Positions 43,117 to 52,604 of a stretch of DNA of 64,000 nt are shown here, piece by piece (position 1 is the first letter of the stretch; every line of letters begins with the position of its first letter). This DNA comes from Cenococcum geophilum 1.58 (lineage: Eukaryota > Ascomycota > Dothideomycetes > Gloniales > Gloniaceae), in the NCBI GenBank assembly GCA_001692895.1, contig KV748257.1:248001-312000 (forward strand), in the 5' to 3' direction. The translations under genes and the position numbers were made by a program. Under the pieces are notes generated by a model. The model had not been told where the DNA came from, made no database searches, and saw only the letters and a program-made list of their open reading frames with translations.

Positions 43117-46100
43117 GTAATCTTATAAATGGTAGTAGGGGTAGTTAGGTTTTAAATAAGATTGTACGGTATGCATAGAAGCTTAAAGGCACTAGGCCCT
43201 ACTAGAAGTAGAAGAGAAATAAGCTTACGGCTTATACTAAAAATATTAAAAGCGGGTCTCTATTCTTTACACTTAGCGCGGCTAATCTATATTAGTATAA
43301 TCTATACTCTTATATACCTCTATTTAACAAATATAAGGCTGCTAATAAGGCTTAACGCTACCGGATTGCTTCTCGGAATCTTAATAATAATCCGTATATT
43401 ACTGCTTACTAGCTACATTGCCGCTTTAATCTATTTAGGAAGCATGTGCTTATAGGTCTGTTTAATAGCACTAACTTTTAGTCCCGATATAAGTAGTAGG
43501 TGTAAGGTAGCGGCTATATATATAGCTTTTTATAGAGTTTAATAGCCCTAAGGCTAGATCCGTCAACTAGTAAATTAAGGGCGGCTTTTACTAAACACTA
43601 GGCTGCTTTTATATCTGTAATAAATCCTAATTAATCTAGGCCTTCTAATCTTTAATATTCTTCTACTCTTAGCTATAAGGAACAGCTTAATACTAGTAAG
43701 CTTCTTACCGCCTGCCTTAATTGATTTTAACGGCACTATAATTGCACTAAATCTTACTGCTTAAGACTGAAGAAAGGCTCCGCTGGAGTAAAGGAGTGCC
43801 GCTTTTACTTTCTACGCTCTCTCCGCGATAAGGCCGCTGTATTAAAGGATTAAAATCTATATTACTGGACGTTCTGTCTATAGCGTAATAATAAGCTTCT
43901 TAATAGCTATAATATAGCTATAATACTAGCGTAGATAGTAAATATTGATACGTCGCCTGCTATAAGTATATTAGTAATAGTTAACTATATAGGCAAATAT
44001 TGCAGTAAGGAGGAGAAGAAGTTAACTTCCTACTAGGAGTTACTCTAATTAGTATAGTCGCACGCCAATAGTCTTTATGCCTTTAGTTTAATAGTAGCTA
44101 AGTTTATAAATAAGCTTATTGCTAAACGCGATTGGTTAGCGTAGGAGGTATACCATCTGCTTCTTAATATTCCCCTTTCTAAAGGCTTAAGGAATGTAGT
44201 AACTTTAGACTGCTACTAGGAGGATAATTAAAGCGCTATATATATGCTTAAGGATAGGTAACTAAGAGGGTACGGACTGTCTAACTATAAGAAATATAAG
44301 CGCCGCTTAGATAGGGTAGAGGACATTACTTTCCTTAATTTTCTACTCTATTTCAATCACTCTACTTATAAGCGTTGACTAAGAGTAAGGCCTTAAGTTA
44401 TATTGTACTTTCCGCGATATAAAGGCGATCCTTCTTATCTGTAGTATCCTAAGTTCTACCGTATAAAGCTTATTCTTTATTATCCATAGAGGGAGTATAA
44501 GGAAGTAGCTACTTATACTAATGGATTTGGGGCCCCTAATTATATGGCTTTCTATTAGGCTTATATTAACTCTTATTAGTACCCGCCTAACTACTTCTAT
44601 AATTAGAAACTAGAGGAAGGTCGCGAAACTACTAATAATATTGATGAGTTTAAGGGCGATTTCGTAGACGACTTGGAGCTATACTAGTCCTTTAAGGCCC
44701 TACATACCCGCGTTTAAAATACTAACAGAGTTAAAATTAAGGATCCTGACAGGCTTAGTAATAGGGAGCTTAATTATAACTACGACTAGAGTATATATTG
44801 GGGTACATACCCACAGCTTAATAAGAGGACTTATTGGCAGGAAGTATGGCTATAGCCTCTACTATAGAGCCGCCTATCCCAAATAGTAACTCCGTCCTCC
44901 TTATAACTAGGCCAGCGTTATATTTATAACGTTATAGTTAATTACTATAGGTAGATCTAAGTGGGCCTTAGTCCCTCCCTACTGTGGATTAATATTGATG
45001 GAGAGGTAGGAACCGGTAAATTATATTTTATTGCTGTCCTCTCTACTACGCTTTATGATATGGTAAGGGCTAATAGTAAGCCGATGCCATTGGCTCGAGC
45101 GGCCCCTACTAGGGTAGCTGCTTTTAATATTAACGGCAGAACTATATACGATCTATTAAGGTTGCCAGTAAATTACCTATTTAAGGAATTGCCTGCTGCT
45201 AGTCTTACGCCTCTACAGTAAGCTTTTAAGGATATTTACTATCTCGTCCTTAACGAGAAATCTATAATCGGGTAAGTATATCTGGCCTAGATTGATCGCC
45301 GCCTCCATTAGATCTACCCTACGTGTAATAATAACCACTTTAAAGGCTTAAATATCTTGCTAGTAGGCGATTTCCATTAGCTTCCCCTTGTGAATTAGGC
45401 GGCCTTATATAGCAATTTACCCGCTAGGCCGTTAGAGCTTGCTAGCTACGGAAAAGAAGCCTATAAGGTAATTAACCGAACTGCTATCCTAAATTAAGTT
45501 ATATAGTAGGGCGGTAATAACGCTAAGAGCTCTATATTTAGGACCGCCCTTATAAAGCTACGTAGTAATTCTATAAGTAATTTAACCTAGAAGCTTCTTT
45601 TAACTAGGTATAAGTAGGGCCTATCTACTAATAAGGTTGCGGGCTTTAATAACGCAATTTGGCTATATGGCACACGCGCTACTATAGGTAAGTATAATAC
45701 TACTTAGCTTCGCAACCTTTTACAGCTAGTGGTGGCTATTAAGTTAGTTAATACTGGTATAGGTATACGGAAAGTTACTCTTAATTAGTGCGATACTATA
45801 GATAATCTAGCCCTATTTATTAGCGTAAAAGTAATACTAATATAGAATATCTAGGTTAAACTAGGCTTAGTAAACGGTACTACTAGTATAGTTGAAGATA
45901 TTATATAGAAGGGATATATAGATATTAAAAAGGATTAGCCTTAGTTACTACTAATTATAGTAAATAGGTATAACGGACCTGCCCTATTCACTCGGCAGGA
46001 TAGTAAGAAAGTTATCCCTATATTTTCTATGCTTTATAAATAGGAGGGTATAAAAGGCTCTTACTTACAGCGTTAATTTCTAATTTCTCTAGCTTTTGCT

Positions 46101-46300
46101 CTTACTATATATAAAAGCTAGGGCCTAATACTTAACTAGGTAGTTTTAAATGTTAAGGAAAAGGATAAGATAGCTAGGCTAACCTATATAGCAATCTTAC
46201 GAGTTAAGAAGCTTTTAGGGCTTATATTTAAACGTAGGTTTAATATAGAACGATTTTAGTTATCTATAAGTAAGACTAAAGAGGTATAATAAGAAGATTT
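43117..46300 (+). pseudogene. Helitron Rep and PIF1-like helicase, C-terminal part
   Basis: Resumes N-L-I-N-G-S-R-G-S and continues R-Y-A-x-K-L-K-A-L-G-P-T-R-S-R-R. Next come a S-L-F-F-T-L-S-A/S-A-N-L-type block and N-Y-I-G-K-Y-C-S-K-E-E-K-K at about 43980-44030, both typical of Helitron-like N-terminal/Rep regions. The helicase Walker A is G-E-V-G-T-G-K (about 44998-45018), where Lys is kept but the following Ser/Thr is Leu. Then A-P-T-R-V-A-A-F-N-I-N-G-R-T-I follows (open stretch 44961-45221). The last motif is Y-K-S-(stop)-G-L-I-L ... T-Y-I-A-I-L-R-V at about 46100-46210. Stops and substitutions make it inactive. Confidence 0.88.
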
Positions 46301-46708
46301 TGTACAGAGGCAGCAGTAACTACTTATAAATGACTTTTCCTAATTAGGAAATTATATACTGGCTTAGAGGTAAGCGGAGAATACGGCATTTGTCTTGGTT
46401 TCCTAACTTTTAAACAGCTTAACCACAAAATCCAATTTTCTAAATTTTAACCCCCCTATCCGTTTTACCTTCTTACCGCTTCTGGAGCTATTAGATATAT
46501 ATACAATGGTATATAGGGAGAATTAGCAGTATTGCCGGATTAATATTGCTGCTGTCTATAGCGTTAATTGATTTTTGAAATTTTTGAAATTTCTTAAAGG
46601 GCGGAAATGTCGCTTATATAAGAAGTTATATAACCTCTAAGAATACTTAGGACCGTATATTAGCAGCTATAACTTCTTTATACTACAGTTAATATTTTAT
46701 ATATAATA
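46301..46708. other. Helitron 3' flank and small fragments
   Basis: No gene. 46515-46560 matches, inverted, 3362-3415. A purine-rich AAGGGCGGAAA followed by TGTCGCTTATATAAG at about 46595-46625 looks like a polypurine tract/LTR start, but no mate was found. Confidence 0.4.
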
Positions 46709-47772
46709 ATAATAATTCATTGCTTAACGTCCAATTCGGATCCCTATTAGGCCTACGCGGACTACTCCTTATTTACATATAGGGAGAAAACTCTATTTAA
46801 GAAAAATGAGAAAACCCCGTGATCCATCTCCCCGCCTTTTAGGACTCGCCTACTTAACGCCTACGAGTCGCCTATAGTGCTCTACTACCTTACTATTTAA
46901 CCTCCTTAGGAACTACTGCTGCCGTAATAAGCCTATGGACGCGCTAGTATCACAAACTATTACTCTACTACTGTAGAGTTACTAGGGGGCACCTACTGCT
47001 CGCCCCCTTACCTTTTATTACCATTTCCCTTATAACCCGGAACTAATTTAGCATATTTTAACTAATAAGCCACTGGGTAACCGCCTTGAGGCCTTTTTAT
47101 ATTAAAAGCAGTGTATTATAGTTCTCTATACCAGCTACTAAGAGCATTGTTTCTTAATTAGTGCGTAGGGGGCATAGCAGTATTACGTGTTTTGGTGTCT
47201 GTTTTGGCTAGCTATATTCACATCTCGGGCTACCTACTAGGACACCTACCCAGTAAAGCCAATCTTTTAGTCCTATTATTCCTGTTCTTAAGAGTGTTGC
47301 TATTATATTTTCTGCCTTTATTAGGCCTTCTTAGAGCCCTTAGGTATTTACCCCCTATNGCGTTAACNATNCTATNGCTTAGGTTTGTCTTNCCTAAGTC
47401 AGCCTCTNTACCTTTAACTCCTATTTACCTCTCCAGCGTTAGTCTAACCAGTATTGCATTGCGGTAGATGGTTTCCCGGCATTCTTATATGTTCTACTTT
47501 AGCTCCTTTCTCTATCTTACTATTATCTTTACTAACCTCTTACGCGTCTCCCTTCCTCCTCTATATGGGCCTGGGCCCTAAAGCGGCACTATTCTTCTTC
47601 TACTTTCTTTACCTGTTTCTCTAATATCTCTTCCCTACTTTAGAGTTATTGGTTTATTCTCCTACAGGGCACCCTAGGGTCCCTCTATAGTTTACTTAGG
47701 CGTGTCTTAATATACTTTATAACATTTAAGTTGCGTTTATTTTGCGTCCTTTGCATTATAGCGGCTTTCTAG
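46709..47772 (+). repeat. Arm 2 of the ~1-kb inverted repeat (mate 3956-4997)
   Basis: Matches the complement of 3956-4997. The leucine-rich open reading at 47192-47467 is shared with arm 1 but contains five N bases and is probably the antisense of a Lys/Gln-rich region. The N positions coincide with A/G or C/T sites between the arms. Confidence 0.65.
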
Positions 47773-48227
47773 AATACATATACATTGTAAAACTACTATA
47801 TATAGCAAGTTTGCCTAAACTGCTTGCCCAGTTCCTTGCCACGGTTAACGCAGCAGCTAGTAGACAAAGCCAGCTCCTACCCGTGTGCACCTAATTTGCT
47901 CTATAAGCCTATCCTTACAGCCTGCCCCTACCTAGATAAACCGACACGTGTATCCGTCCTTTCGGGCTATACAGATAGTGTCGTCGACAAGGTGTTGATC
48001 CTTCCTCTAAGATAGGTCCACCAGGGGTCAGAGCCTAGTGAAGGGGTGAGGTCCCTGGAGTCGTCCGTCGCTGCCATTGTATACCACGCCCCACAGCCGT
48101 TATCTAGCTGCTTCGCGTTACCTATGACGCTCTCGCGACAACAGGCCGACCGTGTCTTGCAGGCGCGGGCCTAGATAACTCGACGCCGCGCAGCTATCGT
48201 CCCTCAGCCGCCTACTAACCAAACTTG
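47773..48227. other. GC-rich unmutated patch, unidentified
   Basis: About 400 bp (47820-48225) with CpG-rich sequence and no RIP bias, standing out between AT-rich repeats. A 63-codon open frame (47824-48015) shows no known domain. Could be a recently arrived or single-copy fragment. Confidence 0.4.
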
Positions 48228-48297
48228 TAATATTTTATATATACTGCACCTAGAGCTACTTATAATATTTTATATATACTGCACCTAGAGCTACTTA
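48228..48297. repeat. Perfect 35-bp tandem duplication
   Basis: TAATATTTTATATATACTGC... to ...CTACTTA repeated exactly twice (48228-48262 and 48263-48297), hence recent. Confidence 0.9.
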
Positions 48298-48522
48298 TAA
48301 TAACTATTACCTATAGATCTGCCGATTTATAAATTAAAAATTAGACGTGGTTAGAGCTATTAGTAGGGGTTATTAATCGCGCTCCCCGTGATAAAATTTT
48401 GGATTTTGGTAATCTAAACTAATAAATTAAATTAAAAGTTCGGAACGTCTAAATAAGGTTCTATTAAGACGCTAGCTGGACCCTAACCTGGACCCTTCCT
48501 AACCTATTAAATTTTAAAAATA

Positions 48523-48985
48523 ATGACCTCTACTAAATTAAAAATCAACCTTATCCTTAACAAGCCATCTAATTGGATTTAATAGTTCTTTATTATCTAA
48601 GATATAGCTAAAACTAACGAGGTATAGCAGTATATTAACCTATCTAAGAAGAAAGACGATCTTCTAAAGCTAGAACTACTAAGTTGGCCTATACTAAGGG
48701 ATATACTACCCAGGGCTACATTAATAGCAAAGCTAGACCTAAATTAGCTTACTACCTATAACTAGCTCTACGCCAAATATAAGGACGATTTACGCGTATA
48801 CTAGAAGCAAAAACAGGCTATAAACAATATTAACAACTACATCGTTCGCACTATATCGGTAGCCTACCTTTTACTTATTAACAGCCTTAGTAGTCGGTTA
48901 TATTAAATATTTAAGGCGTCTTTACTACTATAGTAGCCACTACAGTGACAGAGATACCCTGTATTTTGGTAAGCAATTAAGCCCA
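48523..48985 (+). pseudogene. Copia gag N-terminal fragment
   Basis: From the ATG at 48523 the reading M-T-S-T-K-L-K-I-N-L-I-L-N-K-P-S-N-W-I passes through stops at Gln codons into a W-P-I-L-R-D-I block, a pattern usual for copia-type gag proteins. It degenerates by about 48985. The rest of the element is absent. Confidence 0.6.
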
Positions 48986-49569
48986 TCTTATACGAGAATC
49001 TTATACTATTAGTACTTACCAAATCACGTACTTGTAGGGCCTCCTCCCATCTATAAATACTCCCTCCTATATACCTTCCTCTCTTTTTCTTTCTTCTTCC
49101 TTATAAGAGCTAGAGGTGCTCTAATACCCCTCCCTAGTCCCCACTAAGGGATCTATTAGTTAATATAGCGATATAGATAGCATCGGACGAGGAGACGGGT
49201 AAGAGAGGAGATAGGAAGGACGGAGGAACCTGTTATGCCTAAGCCCAACCCACTCGACCATACAAACCACCAAAAAGGTAGCAGCAGTGTCTCGCGACTG
49301 GACGGGCTGCCGGTTGGAATGCCTTATAAGCTCTACAGCCCATACCGCCGTATGGGTAGCGTAAGGTCTGACAGAACCTCTAGTAGGTATCAGTTAAGTA
49401 ACGTTAACGGCGGTTTTCGTCGCCCAAAAATTGCGTCACGTGACGATATTTAGGAACGTAAATATGTACCTACTATATCAGATCCTATATAGAGGGCTCT
49501 ATATTAAAGCTCTGCAGTCTAAATATATACTAGATTTGTGACTAATATAATCCTTAAGCCTAGCTTAAG
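48986..49569. other. Unassigned stretch with one 72-codon open frame
   Basis: The open frame at 49235-49453 is basic and Ser/Arg-rich without recognised domain. It is in a less AT-rich patch (49180-49460). I do not call it a gene: no intron-exon context, no homology recognised. Confidence 0.3.
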
Positions 49570-49671
49570 TAGGGCGCCTTAGTCACTATAGTAGATCCTT
49601 ACCTAGCAGTAACTAAGGCGCCTTAATCACTATAGTAGATCCTTACCTAGCAGTAACTAAGGCGCCTTAAT
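49570..49671. repeat. 44-bp tandem repeat, about 2.3 units
   Basis: Unit contains GGCGCCTTARTCACTATAGT and GATCCTTACCTAGCAGTAAC; the copies are near identical and each has the GGCGCC palindrome. Confidence 0.85.
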
Positions 49672-50129
49672 CTTACTACTACTTCTAAATTAAGCAAAAG
49701 CTCTATATAGGGGGGTCCTAGGGGGTCTCCCCCTAAAAAACCTTATCTCTATATATATTAATTAAAGTATATATAATAAAGCTCTAAAATTAATTAGCTT
49801 ATTACTTATAAACTCGGGTTAAAATTTACATTGGGGGATTAACGTTCCGTATGTTATCCCTACTTTATATACTTGTTAAGTATACAAGGAACCTTCTAGT
49901 GTTAAATAGTAGGCGAAACCTTTACCGCACATGCAACCTTACTAAAAGGTAGCGCCACACTCCAAAACTTACGCATACCCATCTTACTATTAAAAACAAT
50001 CGATTTTCCAACTTTTAAGACCTAATTCCTACTGCCTAGCGAGCTAGAGGTGGATTTATTTGTCGTTTTATCCCCTTTTCTTAACAGAAAAAATTTATTT
50101 AAGGGTGGCCCTAGCTTATAAGCGAGGCA
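49672..50129. other. Non-coding AT-rich stretch
   Basis: Nothing recognisable. Confidence 0.4.
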
Positions 50130-50639
50130 CGGATAGGAACACTAAAACTACTACCACTACCACTAATACCAAAAATATAAAATAGGAGCTAGTTTTTCTA
50201 CTACCTTTTAGCCTAATCTCCCCAGAAATCTTCTAGTATAATTAGTAAGGAGAAAGGGTATAAGGATAGTAAAAACTAGGAAACCTCCCTATAAGATATA
50301 AAATGCCAAAGACTTATAAGTCTATAAAAAAACCTCCTATAGAAATAAGTGATAAAGAGTCTATATCTACTTTTTCTCCCCCTTCTCCTTCTCCTAGCCT
50401 ATTTAGGATAGGAGAAAAAAGAGGACATTCTTAGTCTTCTCCTAAAAACGAAAACTAAAAACCTATAAAAAAAGACAATAAAACCAACGCCTACTACGAC
50501 TAGTACGTCCCTTTCTCTAGAACAATATTTAAATAAAGCCTTAGAGAACCTAACTAAGGCCTATAAAGGGATATAAGACGAAGAAAAAGAAAAAGAAGTT
50601 GGGCGTCTAATAGACTATATAGAAAGTATTCTAATACGT
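50130..50639 (+). mobile_element. LINE-C 5' fragment
   Basis: Colinear with 21563-22080: the (CTA)n-like start, AAACCTCCTATAGAAATAAG and CTTAGTCTTCTCCTAAAAA are shared. It stops at 50640 where a MITE has inserted. Confidence 0.7.
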
Positions 50640-50641
50640 TA

Positions 50642-50897
50642 GGAAAAAATTTACCAGCATCTGATTTTACTTTTCTGCCATTTTAGCATTTTTAGCATTT
50701 TCTAGCATTTAGCCGCCAAATGCCGCATTTATAATTAAGTATTAGCATTTAGCAGCTAAATGCAGCATTTATTACTAAGTACTAGCATTTAGCCGCCTAA
50801 ATGCCGCATTTATAATTAAGTGTTAGCATTTAGCTGCTAAATGCTAGAAAATGCTAAAATGGCAGAAAAGTAAAATTAGATGCTAGTAATTTTTTCC
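50642..50897. mobile_element. MITE (TA target) with tandem internal palindromes
   Basis: 256 bp between TA (50640-50641) and TA (50898-50899). The ends GGAAAAAATT...AATTTTTTCC extend into about 65-bp imperfect TIRs carrying TTTTACTTTTCTGCCATTTT. The middle holds about 3.5 units of roughly 40 bp, each containing the palindrome GCATTTAGC-N-GCTAAATGC. Very strong foldback potential. TA target suggests Tc1/mariner or pogo mobilisation. Confidence 0.8.
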
Positions 50898-50899
50898 TA

Positions 50900-51420
50900 A
50901 AGTTCTATATAAAGTTTGAAGTTCTGCACAAAGTTTCGCACGAAGCTTTGCGCGAAGCTCTACACGAAGCTCTGCACGAAGTTCTACAGGCTCTGCACGA
51001 AGCTCTACACGAGGCTCTGCACGAAGTTCTACACGAGGCTCTGCACGAAGCTCTACACGAGGCTCTACACGAAGTTCTACACGAGGCCCTGCACGAAGCT
51101 CTACACGAAGCTCTGCACGAAGTTCTACACGAAGCTCTGCACGAAGCTCTGCACGAAGCTCTATACGAAGCTTTGCACGAGGCTCTACACGAGGCTCTAC
51201 ACGAAGCTTTGCGTACAGAGGCTTTGCACGAGGCTCTACACGAAGCTCTGCACGAAGCTCTGCACGAAGCTCTGCACGAAGCTCTGCACGAAGCTCTGCA
51301 CGAAGCTCTGCACGAAGCTCTTATACAAAGCTCTGCACGAGGCTCTACATAAGGCTCTACATAAAGCTCTACGTACAGAGGCTCTGCGTACGGAGGCTCT
51401 ACACGAAGCTCCGCATCGGG
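50900..51420. repeat. 12-bp satellite array (GCTCTGCACGAA type)
   Basis: About 42 units alternating GCTCTGCACGAA and GCTCTACACGAG/A. Different frames stay open and encode Ala-Leu-His-Glu or Lys-Leu-Cys-Thr repeats. Same family as 37140-37690. Confidence 0.9.
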
Positions 51421-51516
51421 TCCCCGCTATATTCCCAATAGCCTCTACACGTGCCTCTGCCAAGTATACCCCCTATATACACCTAGGTAGCCACCTCATT
51501 TTTTACCCTTCCTTAC

Positions 51517-52463
51517 TGTTAAAATAGGTATAGTTTAATGATTATTTTTATTGAGCATACATATCTAAAAGGGTAGGGAAGCGACAATTATATAGAAGAG
51601 TGTCAGAGGTTCTACCCAATAAGAAGCAATACACGCTAACTAAAACCCACTTTAATAGCCCCCCTTAAGCTAAATATAGGTAACAATATAAAGGTCACAA
51701 GAGACGTTAATATCTCTCTAAACCTAATGCATCTCTAAATGCATAGAATGCATCTTTCGGCAGCGCCTTAGTAAAACCATCAGCCATTTATTAACTTATT
51801 TATATATATTCCAGCTTAATATCTCCGTCCACAACCTTCTCCCGAATAAAGTAATGTCGGAGAGCAATATGCTTAGTTTAAGCGTAAAACTTAGGGTCTT
51901 TTGCAAAAGCAATAGCACCTTAATTATTAGCGTAAATAATCGTTACGTAAGGGGATTCGTTAGTCAGAGATAGTTTTTAAAGGAGTTATTATAACCAAAT
52001 GGCTTCTTTTGCTGCAACTGTCTGTGCTATATACTCTACTTCGCAGGTTAAAAGTACTACTATAGGTTAGCGCTTCAAGGACCAGCTAATCGCACCGCTT
52101 CCAATATTAAACACAAATCCTAACATTAATCTTCGAGTTTCCAAGTTATCTACCCAGCTAGAGTCTATAAACCCCCGAAGCGCTTATATCTCTCCTTAAA
52201 GGATAAGTTAGAGGTTAAGTATACTGTATAAGTAGGAAAGTATTTAAAGAACAGCTTATATATAAGACTTATCGGGATTAAAAGCAAAGCAACTAATAAG
52301 GGAGACGGCGAAGGCGATATTAGGTTAAGTACTAAGTATAGCGTATATTAGGGTGCCAACTAGCGATTAGTATTGAGTCTTAAACGCAGAGTCAGCTTAA
52401 TAATCTGCCGCCGCTAGTTAAAGACAAGAGGTTCTTATTAGCGTAAGGTAAGGGGAACAGTTT
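51517..52463 (-). mobile_element. copia-A, 3' end (LTR and 3' pol), left of nested copia-B
   Basis: 141-bp 3' LTR at 51517-51657 (TGTTAAAATAGG...TTTAATA), polypurine tract (complement of AGCCCCCCTTAAG, 51657-51669), then the end of pol up to AGTTT, where copia-B is inserted. The element resumes at 58129. Confidence 0.85.
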
Positions 52464-52604
52464 TGTTAAAATAGGTATAGTTTAATAATTATTTTTATTG
52501 AGCATATATATCTAAGAGGGTAGGGAAGCGACAATTATATAGAAGAGTGTCAGAGGTTCCACCCGATAAAAAGTAATACACGCTAACTAGAACCTACTTT
52601 AACA
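52464..52604 (-). repeat. copia-B 3' LTR
   Basis: 141 bp, TGTTAAAATAGG...CTTTAACA, followed by the CCCCCCTT polypurine complement. Confidence 0.9.

Larger units (their letters stand above)
38360..46300 (+). mobile_element. Autonomous-type Helitron, decayed, interrupted by an LTR element
   Basis: Rolling-circle transposon on the + strand, with one long Rep/helicase reading: N-terminal zinc finger (38360), Helitron-like N-terminal/Rep region (43120-44100) and PIF1-type helicase (44960-46270). The reading is split by an LTR element (40132-43116) between N-K-L-S and N-L-I-N-G. Ends not defined. Widespread TAG/TAA at Gln and Trp positions show RIP. Confidence 0.88.

Noticed and set aside
47192..47467. 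Leucine-rich possible membrane protein
   Set aside because: Lies in a repeat, contains Ns, and the other arm shows stops; probably the antisense of a Lys/Gln-rich decayed region.
50916..51527. Long repetitive open frames (KLCT and ALHE repeats), also 37276-37653
   Set aside because: A 12-bp tandem array is open in several frames and strands at once, so openness is not evidence of a gene.
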